Assembly (NCBI RefSeq): GCF_050434145.1
Contig: NZ_JBNPVX010000002.1
Location: forward strand, 62,001 to 126,000
DNA length: 64,000 nt
Source of the DNA: JAISST01 sp050434145
GTDB taxonomy: Bacteria > Fusobacteriota > Fusobacteriia > Fusobacteriales > Fusobacteriaceae
Direction: 5' to 3'
The translations under genes were made by a program, and so were the position numbers. The notes under the pieces are model-generated. The model was given only the letters and a program-made list of their open reading frames with translations. It did no database searches and was not told where the DNA came from. This document shows positions 16,036-25,250 of the stretch, in pieces; within the stretch, counting starts at the first letter, position 1, and each line of letters opens with the position of its first letter.

Positions 16036-18042
16036 GTGTCAGAAAATCTAGAAGAAAAGGCCCAGAAATTGCTTGAAGAAAAGGATGCTGAGGCCAGAAT
16101 CAGGAACTATTCTGGTATATTCAAAACAATTTTAATTACACTGCTTACAATCTGGACTATTTTTCAGATCAATGTAAATACTTTTGGAATTTTACAAGAA
16201 GTGTTAGAGAAAATCATAAATATTAAAATAAAAATGTTAGGAGCTATGAGTGCCATGGATAGAAATATATGGCATTGTCTGTTTCTGCTGATCTTTACTT
16301 TTTTATTGTATCCTACATATAAATCTGAAACTAAAAAAAGGCTATTTCCACCTGTATGGGATTTTATCTTGGTAGGATTATCAATTTTTGTTTTTGGTTA
16401 TATTCTGTACAATTTTCCCAAAGTTGCTCAAAGAGGTGGATTCCTCAAATCAAATGATTATAAAATAGCAGGGATTGGAATTATTTTAGTAATTTTAGCC
16501 GCCAAAAGAGCTGCTCCTAGTTTATGTTATTTAGCTTTAATCTTTTTATTGTATAATTTCTTTGGAAAATATATTCCTGGTACTTTAGGGCATGGTGGTA
16601 TGTCAATAAAAAGAGTCTTAAGTCATATGGTATGGGGAAGCCAAGGAATACTTGGTACTGGTATTGATGTAAGTGCTACATATATATTTATATTTGTATT
16701 ATTTGGCGCATTTTTAAAACACAGTGGATTTAGCCAATTTATAAATGATCTATCTCTTACTCTTGTCGGGAAAAGCTCTGGTGGCCCTGCAAAAGTAGCA
16801 GTCATTGCAAGTGGATTACTTGGTATGATAAATGGAAGTGCTATTGCAAATGTAGCTACTACTGGTACTATCACCATACCACTAATGAAAAAAACTGGCT
16901 ATTCTAGTGAATTTGCTGGTGCTGTGGAAGCTGTTGCCTCTACAGGGGGACAATTTGCCCCTCCTATAATGGGTGCTGTAGGATTTGTCATGGCAGAATT
17001 TCTAGCTGATGGTGGTGGATACAGAAAAGTTATGATTGCTGCTAGTGTCCCTGCATTTCTGTATTATTTTTCTTTATTACTATCTGTACATTTTGAAGCA
17101 AAAAAATTAGGTCTCAAAGGTCTTTCGCCAGAAAATATTCCAAATGCAATGAAAGTGATGAAAAAAGGTGGGCATCTAATAATTCCATTAATTGTATTGA
17201 TGACATTGATTTTTATTGGTAGAACTCCTTTATATGCTGGTGTATGGGCTACTTTTGCTACTATCATTGCTTCTTGGTTAAAAAAAGATACGCGAATGGG
17301 ATTTAATAAAATAAAAGATGCTGTAGTAGAAGGTGCTCAAAGTGCAGTAGGTGTTGGAATTTCTTGTGTAATAATTGGTATTATCATTGGAACTGTATCA
17401 CTCACAAGTCTTGGAATTAACATGGGAAATATAATTCTAAGTGTAGTAGGAAAGGACCAACTTTATCTAGGTGGTGTTATGGTTATGATTATGAGCATTA
17501 TTTTGGGGATGGGAGTCCCTGGTGTTGCTGCCTATGTTATTGTGGCTGCTGTAGCTATTCCACTTCTTACTGAAATAGGTGTAATTCCAATAGCTGCTCA
17601 TATGTTTTGCCTAATATATGCATGTCTTTCTAATATTACACCACCTGTAGCTATGAGTTCTTATGTTGCCTCTGGAATTGCCAACTCAGATCAGACTAAG
17701 ACTTCTCTTATAGCTGTAAAACTTGGCCTTACTGGATTTTTAGTGCCATTTTTCTTTTTAGATAATCCTATTCTCTTAATAGGATCAATAGATGTCAGTA
17801 CTTGCTCTACAATAATAGCTATTGCTACTGCTATACTTGGGGTTACTGCTCTTACTGCTGCTTTGGAAGGGATGTTCTTGACAAAGTGTAGTTTCCCTGA
17901 AAGAATTGCATTGCTGATAGCAGCTATCTGTACTATCAGTCCTGAATCCAAAAGTGACATTATAGGAATATTTATTCTGTTAATAATTATTATCTTTCAA
18001 TATACAAAATTAAAAAATGAAAAAGGGAGCGTTCAAAAATGA
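16036..18042 (+). CDS. TRAP transporter permease, fused small and large subunits (TAXI type)
   Basis: A 668-residue membrane protein in which the four-helix DctQ-like part (about residues 30-160) is fused to the twelve-helix DctM-like part (from about 190), as is normal for TAXI-TRAP systems. The motifs GMINGSAIANVATTGTITIP and PPIMGAVGFVMAEFL in the middle and NITPPVAMSSYVASGIA later are typical of the family. These carriers take up organic acids or amino acids driven by an ion gradient. The start GTG at 16036 follows AGGAGGGG; the GTG at 16018 would lie before that site. Its end overlaps the receptor gene by 4 bp (ATGA). Confidence 0.93.
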   Translation: MSENLEEKAQKLLEEKDAEARIRNYSGIFKTILITLLTIWTIFQINVNTFGILQEVLEKIINIKIKMLGAMSAMDRNIWHCLFLLIFTFLLYPTYKSETKKRLFPPVWDFILVGLSIFVFGYILYNFPKVAQRGGFLKSNDYKIAGIGIILVILAAKRAAPSLCYLALIFLLYNFFGKYIPGTLGHGGMSIKRVLSHMVWGSQGILGTGIDVSATYIFIFVLFGAFLKHSGFSQFINDLSLTLVGKSSGGPAKVAVIASGLLGMINGSAIANVATTGTITIPLMKKTGYSSEFAGAVEAVASTGGQFAPPIMGAVGFVMAEFLADGGGYRKVMIAASVPAFLYYFSLLLSVHFEAKKLGLKGLSPENIPNAMKVMKKGGHLIIPLIVLMTLIFIGRTPLYAGVWATFATIIASWLKKDTRMGFNKIKDAVVEGAQSAVGVGISCVIIGIIIGTVSLTSLGINMGNIILSVVGKDQLYLGGVMVMIMSIILGMGVPGVAAYVIVAAVAIPLLTEIGVIPIAAHMFCLIYACLSNITPPVAMSSYVASGIANSDQTKTSLIAVKLGLTGFLVPFFFLDNPILLIGSIDVSTCSTIIAIATAILGVTALTAALEGMFLTKCSFPERIALLIAAICTISPESKSDIIGIFILLIIIIFQYTKLKNEKGSVQK

Positions 18043-19001
18043 AAAAATTATTAAAAACTTTATTGACATTGGGATTATTTTTAACTACAAGCATAACATT
18101 ATTTGCAAAAGAAAAAGTAACCATTAATTTCCCAACTGCAGCAACTACTGGTGCATTATATCCTTTAGGAGCAGCTATCACAAATCTTTGGTCGACACAA
18201 TTGGATTATGTAAAAGCTAATTCTCAAGCATCTGGTGGTGGTATTGCCAATCTAAATCTACTTGCAGAAGGAGAAGCTCAGGTAAGTATTGCTATCAGTA
18301 GTAATTGTTATGAATCATTCACTGGTACTGGCGTTTTCGAAGGAAGAAAAAATGAAAAATTTCGTGTAATTGGTGGATTGTATTATAATCCTAATCAAGT
18401 AGTCGTAACTAAAGATGCTAATATAGAAAATCTTGCTCAGATGAAAGGAAAACGTTTTGCAAGTGGAGCTATTGGTAGTTCCACTGAAGGGGAATCTAAA
18501 AATCACTTTACATCTGCAACTTTAGCATATCCTAATGATATTAAAATAGAGAATGTGGGATTTGCTGAAGCTGTTGGTATGATGAGAAACAAACAGTTGG
18601 ATGGCGCATGGATAATGGCTGCTCTTGGAAATGCAGCTGTAACAGAAGCTACTTCCACAGCTAATGCTAAAATACTTAATATTGAAGATGAAATTATTGA
18701 TAAATTGAAAAAAGAGTATCCTTGGTATGCAAAATTTACTATTCCAGCTGGTACTTATCCTAATCAAGACAGTGATGTGCAAACCACTGCTATTAAGATG
18801 GTTATGTTCACTTCTACTGACTTAAGTGAAGATACTGTATATGACTTAACTAAAACTTTTTGGGAAAATGTCACTAAATTAGCTGAAAACAATAAAGGAT
18901 TAGTTGGACTCAAAGTAGAAGATGCTATCAAAGATATTGCTGACCTCCCATTACATGATGGAGCAACAAAGTACTATAGAGAAATTGGAGTATTAAAATA
19001 A
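18039..19001 (+). CDS. TAXI-family TRAP solute-binding protein
   Basis: The 320-residue periplasmic receptor of the preceding permease. A signal peptide is visible (MKKLLKTLLTLGLFLTTSITLFAKE), then the TAXI pattern FPTAATTGALYPLGAAITNLW, and KGKRFASGAIGSSTEG further on. TAXI receptors known to date bind dicarboxylates or glutamate-type ligands; the ligand here is unknown. It is translationally coupled to the permease gene and followed by a terminator. Confidence 0.93.
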   Translation: MKKLLKTLLTLGLFLTTSITLFAKEKVTINFPTAATTGALYPLGAAITNLWSTQLDYVKANSQASGGGIANLNLLAEGEAQVSIAISSNCYESFTGTGVFEGRKNEKFRVIGGLYYNPNQVVVTKDANIENLAQMKGKRFASGAIGSSTEGESKNHFTSATLAYPNDIKIENVGFAEAVGMMRNKQLDGAWIMAALGNAAVTEATSTANAKILNIEDEIIDKLKKEYPWYAKFTIPAGTYPNQDSDVQTTAIKMVMFTSTDLSEDTVYDLTKTFWENVTKLAENNKGLVGLKVEDAIKDIADLPLHDGATKYYREIGVLK

Positions 19002-19017
19002 CAACATTATTACCTCA

Positions 19018-19046
19018 GCTCTTGTTTTATACAAGGGCTTTTTTTA
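19018..19046 (+). terminator. Rho-independent terminator after the TAXI receptor
   Basis: GCTCTTGT pairs with ACAAGGGC (one G-T pair) across a 5-nt loop, followed by seven T residues. Confidence 0.85.
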
Positions 19047-19224
19047 TAAATAGAACTTATCACGAACAAAAATTAGCGAGCTTTTATTCTTATCAACAAT
19101 GAAAACTATATATCTGTTTTTTTAATACGAACAAATCCATAATTTTAATTGTTATCTACAATAAAATAAAACTTGATGGTATTATATTCAATGTGATTAA
19201 AAATTTAATGGGGGAAATCTAAAA

Positions 19225-20670
19225 ATGGAAAAAAATTTAAAAAGATCTTTAATTGTCTCTATTGCTTTTGTTCTAATAATAATTATTGGAAAAATTCCAG
19301 CGCCAACTAATCTTTCTCAAGAAGCTATGAGAGTATTAGGTATATTTGCTGGTTGTCTTCTTTTGTGGCTTGCTATTAGTATTGATTGGCCTAGCATTGT
19401 ATGTATTATTTTAGTAGGATTTTTACCATCTATGAATTTCAAATCAGTATTGTCAGGAGCTTTTGGTGGAGAGACTTTTGTTTTTTTGCTGGCAACCTTT
19501 TTATGTACTTATGCTCTATCTCAGACTCCATTTTTGAAAAGATGTGCTATAACTTTTGTTACTAGCAGTTTGGCTCGAAAAGGACCATGGTATTTTACCA
19601 TTTCCTTTTTCGCTGCTGTAATATTTATTGGTTGCTTCATGTCTCCAACAGTCCTATTTGTCATCTTTTTACCAATATTGGAGGAAGTTTACAAAGTTTT
19701 AAATATTCAGAAAGGTGATAAAGTCGGAGCTATGCTAATGATGGGCCTTGCCTTTTCTACTTCAATATCATCTGGAATGACACCTATAGCGCATGTATTC
19801 AGTATTATGGCTATGGCAGCCTATAACAAAGCTACTGACAATGTAATTGGTTATGGTGAATACATGGCTTTCGGAATTCCTGTTGGTATACTCATTGTAA
19901 TTATTATGATTTTATTATTTAAATTTGTATTAAAAGTTGATATGTCCAATATTAAAAAAATTGATGTTTCACATTTAAGGAAAAATATGGACCCTTTTAG
20001 TATCAGAGAACTAATATGTATTTTAGTATTTATGAGTGTCATTTGTGCTTGGGTTATGCCTAGCCTTTTGAAGGATATTTTTCCAGCTTTACACAAAACT
20101 TTAAATCCGTATGGTACTGCTATGCCGCCATTAATTGGAGCAGTTATATTAGCAATTGTTTCTGTTGATAAAAAACCTTTATTAAATACAGTGGATGCTA
20201 TGAAAAATGGTATTCCTTGGGCAAGTCTTCTAATGACGGCTGGAACTCTCACTCTTGGATCAGCTATGATTAATAAAGATATTGGATTATCTAAATACTT
20301 AACAGACAGCTTTGGGGCTAACTTTTCTAATTTATCACCTGTGCTTATAATTATTATTTTTCTGACATGGGCAGCAATACAAACTAATCTCTCATCTAAT
20401 ATGGTTACTGTCACTGTTGTAACAGCTGTTGCCATACCGATTGCACTGGCAACTAATGGAGCAGTAAATACTCCAGCATTAGTATCATTAGTTGGATTAC
20501 TTGCATCTTTTGCATTTGCAACTCCCCCAGCTATGCCACATATAGCTCTTGCTGGTGGTTCTGGATGGACTAGTGTTGCACAGATATTTAAATATGGTGG
20601 TTTACTAATGATAATCAGTATTATCCTCTCGGCACTTGTTGGATACCCTATTGCAGCTAGTATCATGTAG
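19225..20670 (+). CDS. DASS/SLC13-family anion transporter
   Basis: A 481-residue membrane protein with about eleven or twelve hydrophobic helices. The first signature region (SPTVLFVIFLPILEEVY and SSGMTPIAHVFS) and the second (AIQTNLSSNMVTVTVVTAVAIPIA, then AFATPPAMPHIALAGGSGW) are the two repeated substrate/sodium loops of divalent anion:sodium symporters. Likely substrates are di- or tricarboxylates or sulfate-type anions, undecided. GGGGGAAA precedes the ATG. It has its own leader after a terminator but belongs, by position, with the activator and TRAP genes. Confidence 0.88.
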   Translation: MEKNLKRSLIVSIAFVLIIIIGKIPAPTNLSQEAMRVLGIFAGCLLLWLAISIDWPSIVCIILVGFLPSMNFKSVLSGAFGGETFVFLLATFLCTYALSQTPFLKRCAITFVTSSLARKGPWYFTISFFAAVIFIGCFMSPTVLFVIFLPILEEVYKVLNIQKGDKVGAMLMMGLAFSTSISSGMTPIAHVFSIMAMAAYNKATDNVIGYGEYMAFGIPVGILIVIIMILLFKFVLKVDMSNIKKIDVSHLRKNMDPFSIRELICILVFMSVICAWVMPSLLKDIFPALHKTLNPYGTAMPPLIGAVILAIVSVDKKPLLNTVDAMKNGIPWASLLMTAGTLTLGSAMINKDIGLSKYLTDSFGANFSNLSPVLIIIIFLTWAAIQTNLSSNMVTVTVVTAVAIPIALATNGAVNTPALVSLVGLLASFAFATPPAMPHIALAGGSGWTSVAQIFKYGGLLMIISIILSALVGYPIAASIM

Positions 20671-20697
20671 CAAAAGAATTTTTCTTATGCCAAACAA

Positions 20698-20727
20698 CAA
20701 TTACAATTATATAAGTGTTTGTAATTG
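20698..20727 (+). other. Hairpin after the DASS gene
   Basis: Nine-base-pair stem CAATTACAA/TTGTAATTG, but no T tract follows, so it may be only a weak terminator or an mRNA end. Confidence 0.4.
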
Positions 20728-20759
20728 ACTAAATAACTATATTTTACAAGGAGAAAACA

Positions 20760-21314
20760 ATGACTTTAGACGAAATAAGAATAAAAATAGATCAAATTGA
20801 TAATGAAATAAAAGAATTATTTATAAAAAGAATGGAATGTGCCAAAGAAGTTGCCAATACAAAAAATATTACTGGTGGAGATGTGTTTGTTCCTGAAAGA
20901 GAAAATATAATTATAGAAAAACGTTCTGAAGGGATAAATGATGAAATAAAAAATGGATACATTGCTTTTTTAAAACATCTTATGAGTGTCAGCAGACAAT
21001 ATCAATATGGAATTCTTAAAAATATGCAAAATGACGTTGTTGGAAATCTTAAAAAGAATTTAAAAAATATAGACTCTCATAGAAAAATATCTATTACTTT
21101 TAACTGTCAACAAAATAATACTAATCTTAACCTCTATATTAATATGATTGTTCTTAATAGTATAAGAATATCAGAGATAAACATAAAAGATGAAAAAGGA
21201 ACTTTAAAGTGTAATGTAACCTTGGAGGGAGCTCTAGAAGATGAAAATATGAAAATTCTTCTTTGTCAATTAGGAAAAGAAGCTCCAAATTTTAGCATTG
21301 TAGAAGTTCTCTAA
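20760..21314 (+). CDS. Chorismate mutase (AroH class II) with C-terminal extra domain
   Basis: Residues 1-90 are an all-helical chorismate mutase of the AroQ fold (LDEIRIKIDQIDNEIKELFIKRMECAKEVANTK, with Arg/Lys active-site positions), which converts chorismate to prephenate. Residues 95-184 are not part of that fold and read as a beta-alpha-beta-beta-alpha-beta pattern (KISITFNCQ ... SIRISEINIKDE ... TLKCNVTLEG ... PNFSIVEVL), like an ACT-type regulatory domain. A feedback role is inference. AAGGAGAAAACA precedes the ATG. It stands alone, followed by a terminator; no other aromatic biosynthesis gene is adjacent. Confidence 0.85.
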   Translation: MTLDEIRIKIDQIDNEIKELFIKRMECAKEVANTKNITGGDVFVPERENIIIEKRSEGINDEIKNGYIAFLKHLMSVSRQYQYGILKNMQNDVVGNLKKNLKNIDSHRKISITFNCQQNNTNLNLYINMIVLNSIRISEINIKDEKGTLKCNVTLEGALEDENMKILLCQLGKEAPNFSIVEVL

Positions 21315-21324
21315 TAATATCTAA

Positions 21325-21355
21325 AATAGTTGTAAGTTTTTACAACTATTTTTTT
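21325..21355 (+). terminator. Rho-independent terminator after chorismate mutase
   Basis: Eleven-base-pair perfect stem AATAGTTGTAA/TTACAACTATT with a 4-nt loop and a seven-T tract. Confidence 0.92.
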
Positions 21356-21446
21356 GTAAATATTTTTTATTTTTCGCATATTTGTGGTATTACTTTTAAC
21401 TTATTTGGTGTATAATATAAAGTAATTAAAACTTTGAGGTGAGATT

Positions 21447-22076
21447 TTGAGTCAAAAGATATATGGTTATTTTTTAATTGATGAAAAAAAGAGTGGTATT
21501 GTTGACTCATGGGATAAATGCCAAAATGCTACAAAAGGCAAAAAATCTAGATATAAATCTTTTAAAACATTAGCAGAATGCAATATTTGGATTGAAAATG
21601 GTTGTCAATATGAATCAAAAGAAGTAAAAGAACAAAAAAAGATAGAAATCCAAAATAATATGATTGATGGAATATATTTTGATGCAGGTACTGGTAGAGG
21701 AATTGGTGTAGAAGTCAGAGTTACTGATAAACATGGTAATTCACTTATTAATGAACATTATCATTCTTTTCCTCTTAATGAATATGGTAATATTTTTTTA
21801 GGAAAAGAGAGAACTAATAATTTTGGAGAATTGTTAGGATTATCAATAGCATTGGATTTTGCTTTAAAGTCTGATACAAAAAATATTTTTGGTGATAGTA
21901 ATCTTGTAATAGAATATTGGTCACATGGCCATTTTAATAAAGGTAGTGTCAATGATGATACTATTAAGCTTATTAATTATGTTGTGAAGAGAAGAAAAAA
22001 ATACGAAGTCTGTGGTGGGAAAATTGCCCATATTTCTGGAGATATTAATCCAGCAGATTTAGGTTTTCACAAATAA
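21447..22076 (+). CDS. rnhA: Ribonuclease H with N-terminal viroplasmin-like domain
   Basis: RNase H1 cuts the RNA strand of RNA-DNA hybrids. Residues 1-50 look like the small RNA/DNA hybrid-binding domain common before RNase H (KKSGIVDSWDKCQNATKGKKSRYKSF). The catalytic domain keeps the four acidic residues: D in YFDAGTG, E in NNFGELLG, D in FGDSNLVIEY and D in NPADLGFHK. The start codon is TTG, supported by GAGGTGA at optimal distance and by no better ATG nearby. Length 209 aa is usual for this two-domain form. It is followed at 10 bp by a membrane protein gene. Confidence 0.9.
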   Translation: MSQKIYGYFLIDEKKSGIVDSWDKCQNATKGKKSRYKSFKTLAECNIWIENGCQYESKEVKEQKKIEIQNNMIDGIYFDAGTGRGIGVEVRVTDKHGNSLINEHYHSFPLNEYGNIFLGKERTNNFGELLGLSIALDFALKSDTKNIFGDSNLVIEYWSHGHFNKGSVNDDTIKLINYVVKRRKKYEVCGGKIAHISGDINPADLGFHK

Positions 22077-22086
22077 GGAGGACAGA

Positions 22087-22770
22087 ATGGAAGCTTTCAA
22101 ACTTTTTAGTTTTCAACATATTTTAGTAATGGTTTTGGGTGTCTTTGGAGTCTTCATTGCTCTCTTTTTATCCAATGCAAACTACAAAATTATTCCCAAA
22201 TTAATTGGAATTGCTATATTTTTACTGAAAATGAGTGAGCTCTTTTATAGACATGCTATAATAAAAGAGCCTATCATTGATCTATTACCATTACATTTAT
22301 GTAATATAAGCCTTATATTTGCAGTCCTTGTCCTCGTTTTTCGGATTGATTCATTATTTCAAGTAACTTATTACTGGGGAATTGGGGCAATATTTGCTAT
22401 TCTCACTCCTGATGTAAAAAGAGGATTGTCAGATTTTGCCACCATTAGTTTTTTTATAACTCACTTTTTTGTTCTATATGCACCTATTTGCTGCATCACT
22501 GCATTTAATATGAAACCTACATTAAAAGGATTTTGGACATCATTTTTCGCACTTAATTTCTGTGCAGTAATAATCTTCTTTATTAATGCAAAAATTGGTA
22601 AAAATTATATGTTCTTAAATAAAATTCCAGATTTTTCTTCTCCTCTAAATTCTTTTGGAGAATGGCCTTATTATCTGATAGTCATTGAAGGATTGTATTT
22701 AATAATAACTTATTTATTATATCTACCATTTAGAAAAAGTAGAGCCAAGTACATCTCGCGAACAAGATAA
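22087..22770 (+). CDS. YwaF-like integral membrane protein (TIGR02206 family)
   Basis: A 227-residue protein with six or seven hydrophobic helices, starting FKLFSFQHILVMVLGVFGVFIAL. The pattern of charged residues between helices (LPLHLCNISLIFAVLVL, FFITHFFVLYAPI, FGEWPYYLIVIEGLYLII) fits the YwaF/TMEM164-like family, whose bacterial members have no established function. GGAGGACAG precedes the ATG 10 bp after rnhA, suggesting co-transcription. Confidence 0.8.
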   Translation: MEAFKLFSFQHILVMVLGVFGVFIALFLSNANYKIIPKLIGIAIFLLKMSELFYRHAIIKEPIIDLLPLHLCNISLIFAVLVLVFRIDSLFQVTYYWGIGAIFAILTPDVKRGLSDFATISFFITHFFVLYAPICCITAFNMKPTLKGFWTSFFALNFCAVIIFFINAKIGKNYMFLNKIPDFSSPLNSFGEWPYYLIVIEGLYLIITYLLYLPFRKSRAKYISRTR

Positions 22771-22782
22771 TAATATAAATGT

Positions 22783-22812
22783 AAAACGGGGTATGTAAAC
22801 CCCGCTTTTTTA
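22783..22812. terminator. Bidirectional terminator between converging genes
   Basis: CGGGG/CCCCG stem with AAAA before and TTTTTT after, placed between the plus-strand membrane gene and the minus-strand DUF1015 gene, so it can serve both. Confidence 0.88.
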
Positions 22813-24051
22813 TATCTTATGTATGAATAAACCACTTCTTAATTTTGGCTCAAACCATGTTGATTTTGGTGGCATCAACAGTCCTGCATCAGCAACTTGA
22901 AACAACTCCTTTATATCTGTTGGATACATTGCAAAAGCTACTGTCATATCTTCACTAACTCTTCTTTCAAGTTCTGACAATCCCCTAATTCCACCTACAA
23001 AATCTATTCTTTTATTTGTCTTAGGATCGTCTATTGCCAATATTGGTGATAACACTTCATTTTGTAAAATAGCCACATCTAATGATTCTACTGGGTCATT
23101 AGGAATATAGTTTTCTCTAATTTTTAGTTTGTACCAATTATTCCCCAAATACATCCCTAAATTCCCTTTTAATAAAGGTTTATACTGATTTTTTCCACAT
23201 AACTCTATCTCAAATTTCTCTTTCATCTTGTCCAAAAATTGTTCTTCTGTCAATCCATTTAAATCTTTTACTACTCTATTATAATCCATTATCTTTAGTT
23301 GATTGTGTGGGAATAGCACTGAAAGAAAAAAATTATATTCTTCTTTTCCTGTATGTAATTTATTTTCTTTTCTTTTTTTTAGAGCTACATTTACTGCTGA
23401 TGCTGCTCTATGATGCCCATCTGCAATATATGTACAAGCAACATTTTTAAATCCTTCATATATTTCCAACACATCATTAATGTCATTTACAATCCATACT
23501 CTATGAGTTATCTCATCTTCTGAAATGAAATCATAAACTGGAACTTTTTCCTTAATTTTATTAACTATTTTATTTATTGATTCATTATTGCTATAAGCTA
23601 GAAATATAGGTCCAGTTTGCGCATTACATATGTTTATATGATTTATTCTGTCTTGTTCTTTTACTTTTAATGTATTCTCGTGTTTCTTTACAATATTATT
23701 CAAATAGTCATCTACAGATGAACATCCTACAATTCCTGTCTGTGACCTACCATTCATTATAAGCTCATATATGTAATAACATGGATTTGCATCTTCAATA
23801 AACTCTCCATTATTTATCATTTCCCACAATGTATCATGTGCCGCTTTATATACTTCAGTGCTATGAATATCTATTTCCAATGGATTATCAAATGTTGTCT
23901 CTGCTCTATCTATTCTTAAAAAAGAATAAGGATTTTTTTTGACTATTTCCATGGCTTCTTTAGTGTTGTATACATCATAAGGAAGGGCTGCAATTTTTTC
24001 ACCTAAATCTAATCTTGGTCTTATTCCATTAAAAGCCTTTACTATTGCCAT
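22810..24051 (-). CDS. DUF1015 protein in the serine biosynthesis operon
   Basis: A 413-residue protein of the DUF1015 family. Visible conserved parts are AIVKAFNGIRPRLDLGEKIAALPYDVYNT at the start, and YIADGHHRAASAVNVAL at about residue 213, a D-G-H-H-R motif like that of ParB/sulfiredoxin-type serine kinases. It is the last gene of serC-serA-DUF1015, with only about 20 bp to serA, so it may act on serine or phosphoserine; no serB is seen here. The start ATG at 24051 follows GGGGGTGA; the GTG at 24066 falls inside that site. The biochemical activity is not established. Confidence 0.8.
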   Translation of the reverse strand: MAIVKAFNGIRPRLDLGEKIAALPYDVYNTKEAMEIVKKNPYSFLRIDRAETTFDNPLEIDIHSTEVYKAAHDTLWEMINNGEFIEDANPCYYIYELIMNGRSQTGIVGCSSVDDYLNNIVKKHENTLKVKEQDRINHINICNAQTGPIFLAYSNNESINKIVNKIKEKVPVYDFISEDEITHRVWIVNDINDVLEIYEGFKNVACTYIADGHHRAASAVNVALKKRKENKLHTGKEEYNFFLSVLFPHNQLKIMDYNRVVKDLNGLTEEQFLDKMKEKFEIELCGKNQYKPLLKGNLGMYLGNNWYKLKIRENYIPNDPVESLDVAILQNEVLSPILAIDDPKTNKRIDFVGGIRGLSELERRVSEDMTVAFAMYPTDIKELFQVADAGLLMPPKSTWFEPKLRSGLFIHKI

Positions 24052-24071
24052 ATCTATCACCCCCACATTAT

Positions 24072-25235
24072 CTATTTCAATTTTCGTACTTTAAGCACTC
24101 CCTCTATTTCTTTGATTTTATCCATTATTTCTGAAGTAACAGTAGTATCTACATCAAACATACTATATGCATAATCTCCCTTACTTTTGTTAATCATGTT
24201 AGCAATATTAATATCATTATCTCCCAATATTTGGGTAAATTGACTTATCATATTTTTTATATTTCTATGTGCTATTGATATCCGACATTTTTTCATGCAG
24301 ATTCCCATATCACAATTGGGAAAATTTACTGAATTCTTTATATTTCCATTTTCTAAAAAGTCTATTGTCGCCTTTACTGCCATTTTAGCACAATTATCCT
24401 CTGACTCACTAGTAGAAGCCCCTAAATGTGGTGTTATTAATGTATTCGGAGCATTCATAATATCTGTATTAGGAAAATCTGAAAGATATTTTTTTACTTT
24501 TCCCGATTTCAAAGCCTCTGTCAAATCTTTTTCATTAACTAAAAGATCTCTTGCATAATTTAGTATTACAACTCCATCTTTCATTTGAGCAATAGCTTCT
24601 TTATTAATTAAAAATTTTGTACTATCTAATAATGGTGTATGTATTGATATGTAATCGCAATTTTGGAATATATCTCTTATATCAGTAATATGTGTTATAC
24701 CTTTATAAAGATTCCATGCTGCATCTACAGACATATATGGATCATATCCATATACTTTCATATCTAAATATGTGGCAGCATTGGCTACTAATACTCCTAT
24801 GGCTCCTAGCCCAATTACCCCTAATTTTTTTCCACTGATTTCACTTCCAGCAAAATTTTTCTTTATTTTTTCAGTTAATTTAGCAATATCTTTGTTATCT
24901 TTTTCAGAATTAACCCACTCTATTCCACCCACTATATCTCTTGATGCTAATAGTAATCCTGATATTACCAACTCTTTTACCCCGTTGGCATTGGCACCTG
25001 GTGTATTGAACACAACTATTCCTTCCTCTGAACATTTTTCTATAGGAATATTATTTACTCCTGCACCTGCTCTAGCTATCGCATATAATCCCTTATGCAA
25101 TTTGGCTTCATGCATATCGGCACTACGAAGTAAAATTGCGTCTGCCTCTTCATAATTATTTATTCTTTCATACTCATTTGTAAATAATTCCAAACCAATA
25201 TCAGCAATAGGGTTTAGACAATTGTATTTAAACAT
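24072..25235 (-). CDS. serA: D-3-phosphoglycerate dehydrogenase with ACT domain
   Basis: First step of serine synthesis: 3-phosphoglycerate to 3-phosphohydroxypyruvate. The NAD-binding motif GVIGLGAIGVLVANAA is present near residue 140, the D-2-hydroxyacid dehydrogenase signature and catalytic histidine in LITPHLGASTSESEDNC, and a C-terminal ACT-type domain (ISIAHRNIKNMISQFTQILGDNDINIANMIN) that usually allows feedback by serine. Start ATG 25235 is chosen over GTG 25244 because AAAGGTGG lies between them. It is between serC and the DUF1015 gene. Confidence 0.95.
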   Translation of the reverse strand: MFKYNCLNPIADIGLELFTNEYERINNYEEADAILLRSADMHEAKLHKGLYAIARAGAGVNNIPIEKCSEEGIVVFNTPGANANGVKELVISGLLLASRDIVGGIEWVNSEKDNKDIAKLTEKIKKNFAGSEISGKKLGVIGLGAIGVLVANAATYLDMKVYGYDPYMSVDAAWNLYKGITHITDIRDIFQNCDYISIHTPLLDSTKFLINKEAIAQMKDGVVILNYARDLLVNEKDLTEALKSGKVKKYLSDFPNTDIMNAPNTLITPHLGASTSESEDNCAKMAVKATIDFLENGNIKNSVNFPNCDMGICMKKCRISIAHRNIKNMISQFTQILGDNDINIANMINKSKGDYAYSMFDVDTTVTSEIMDKIKEIEGVLKVRKLK

Positions 25236-25250
25236 CAATTCCACCTTTCC

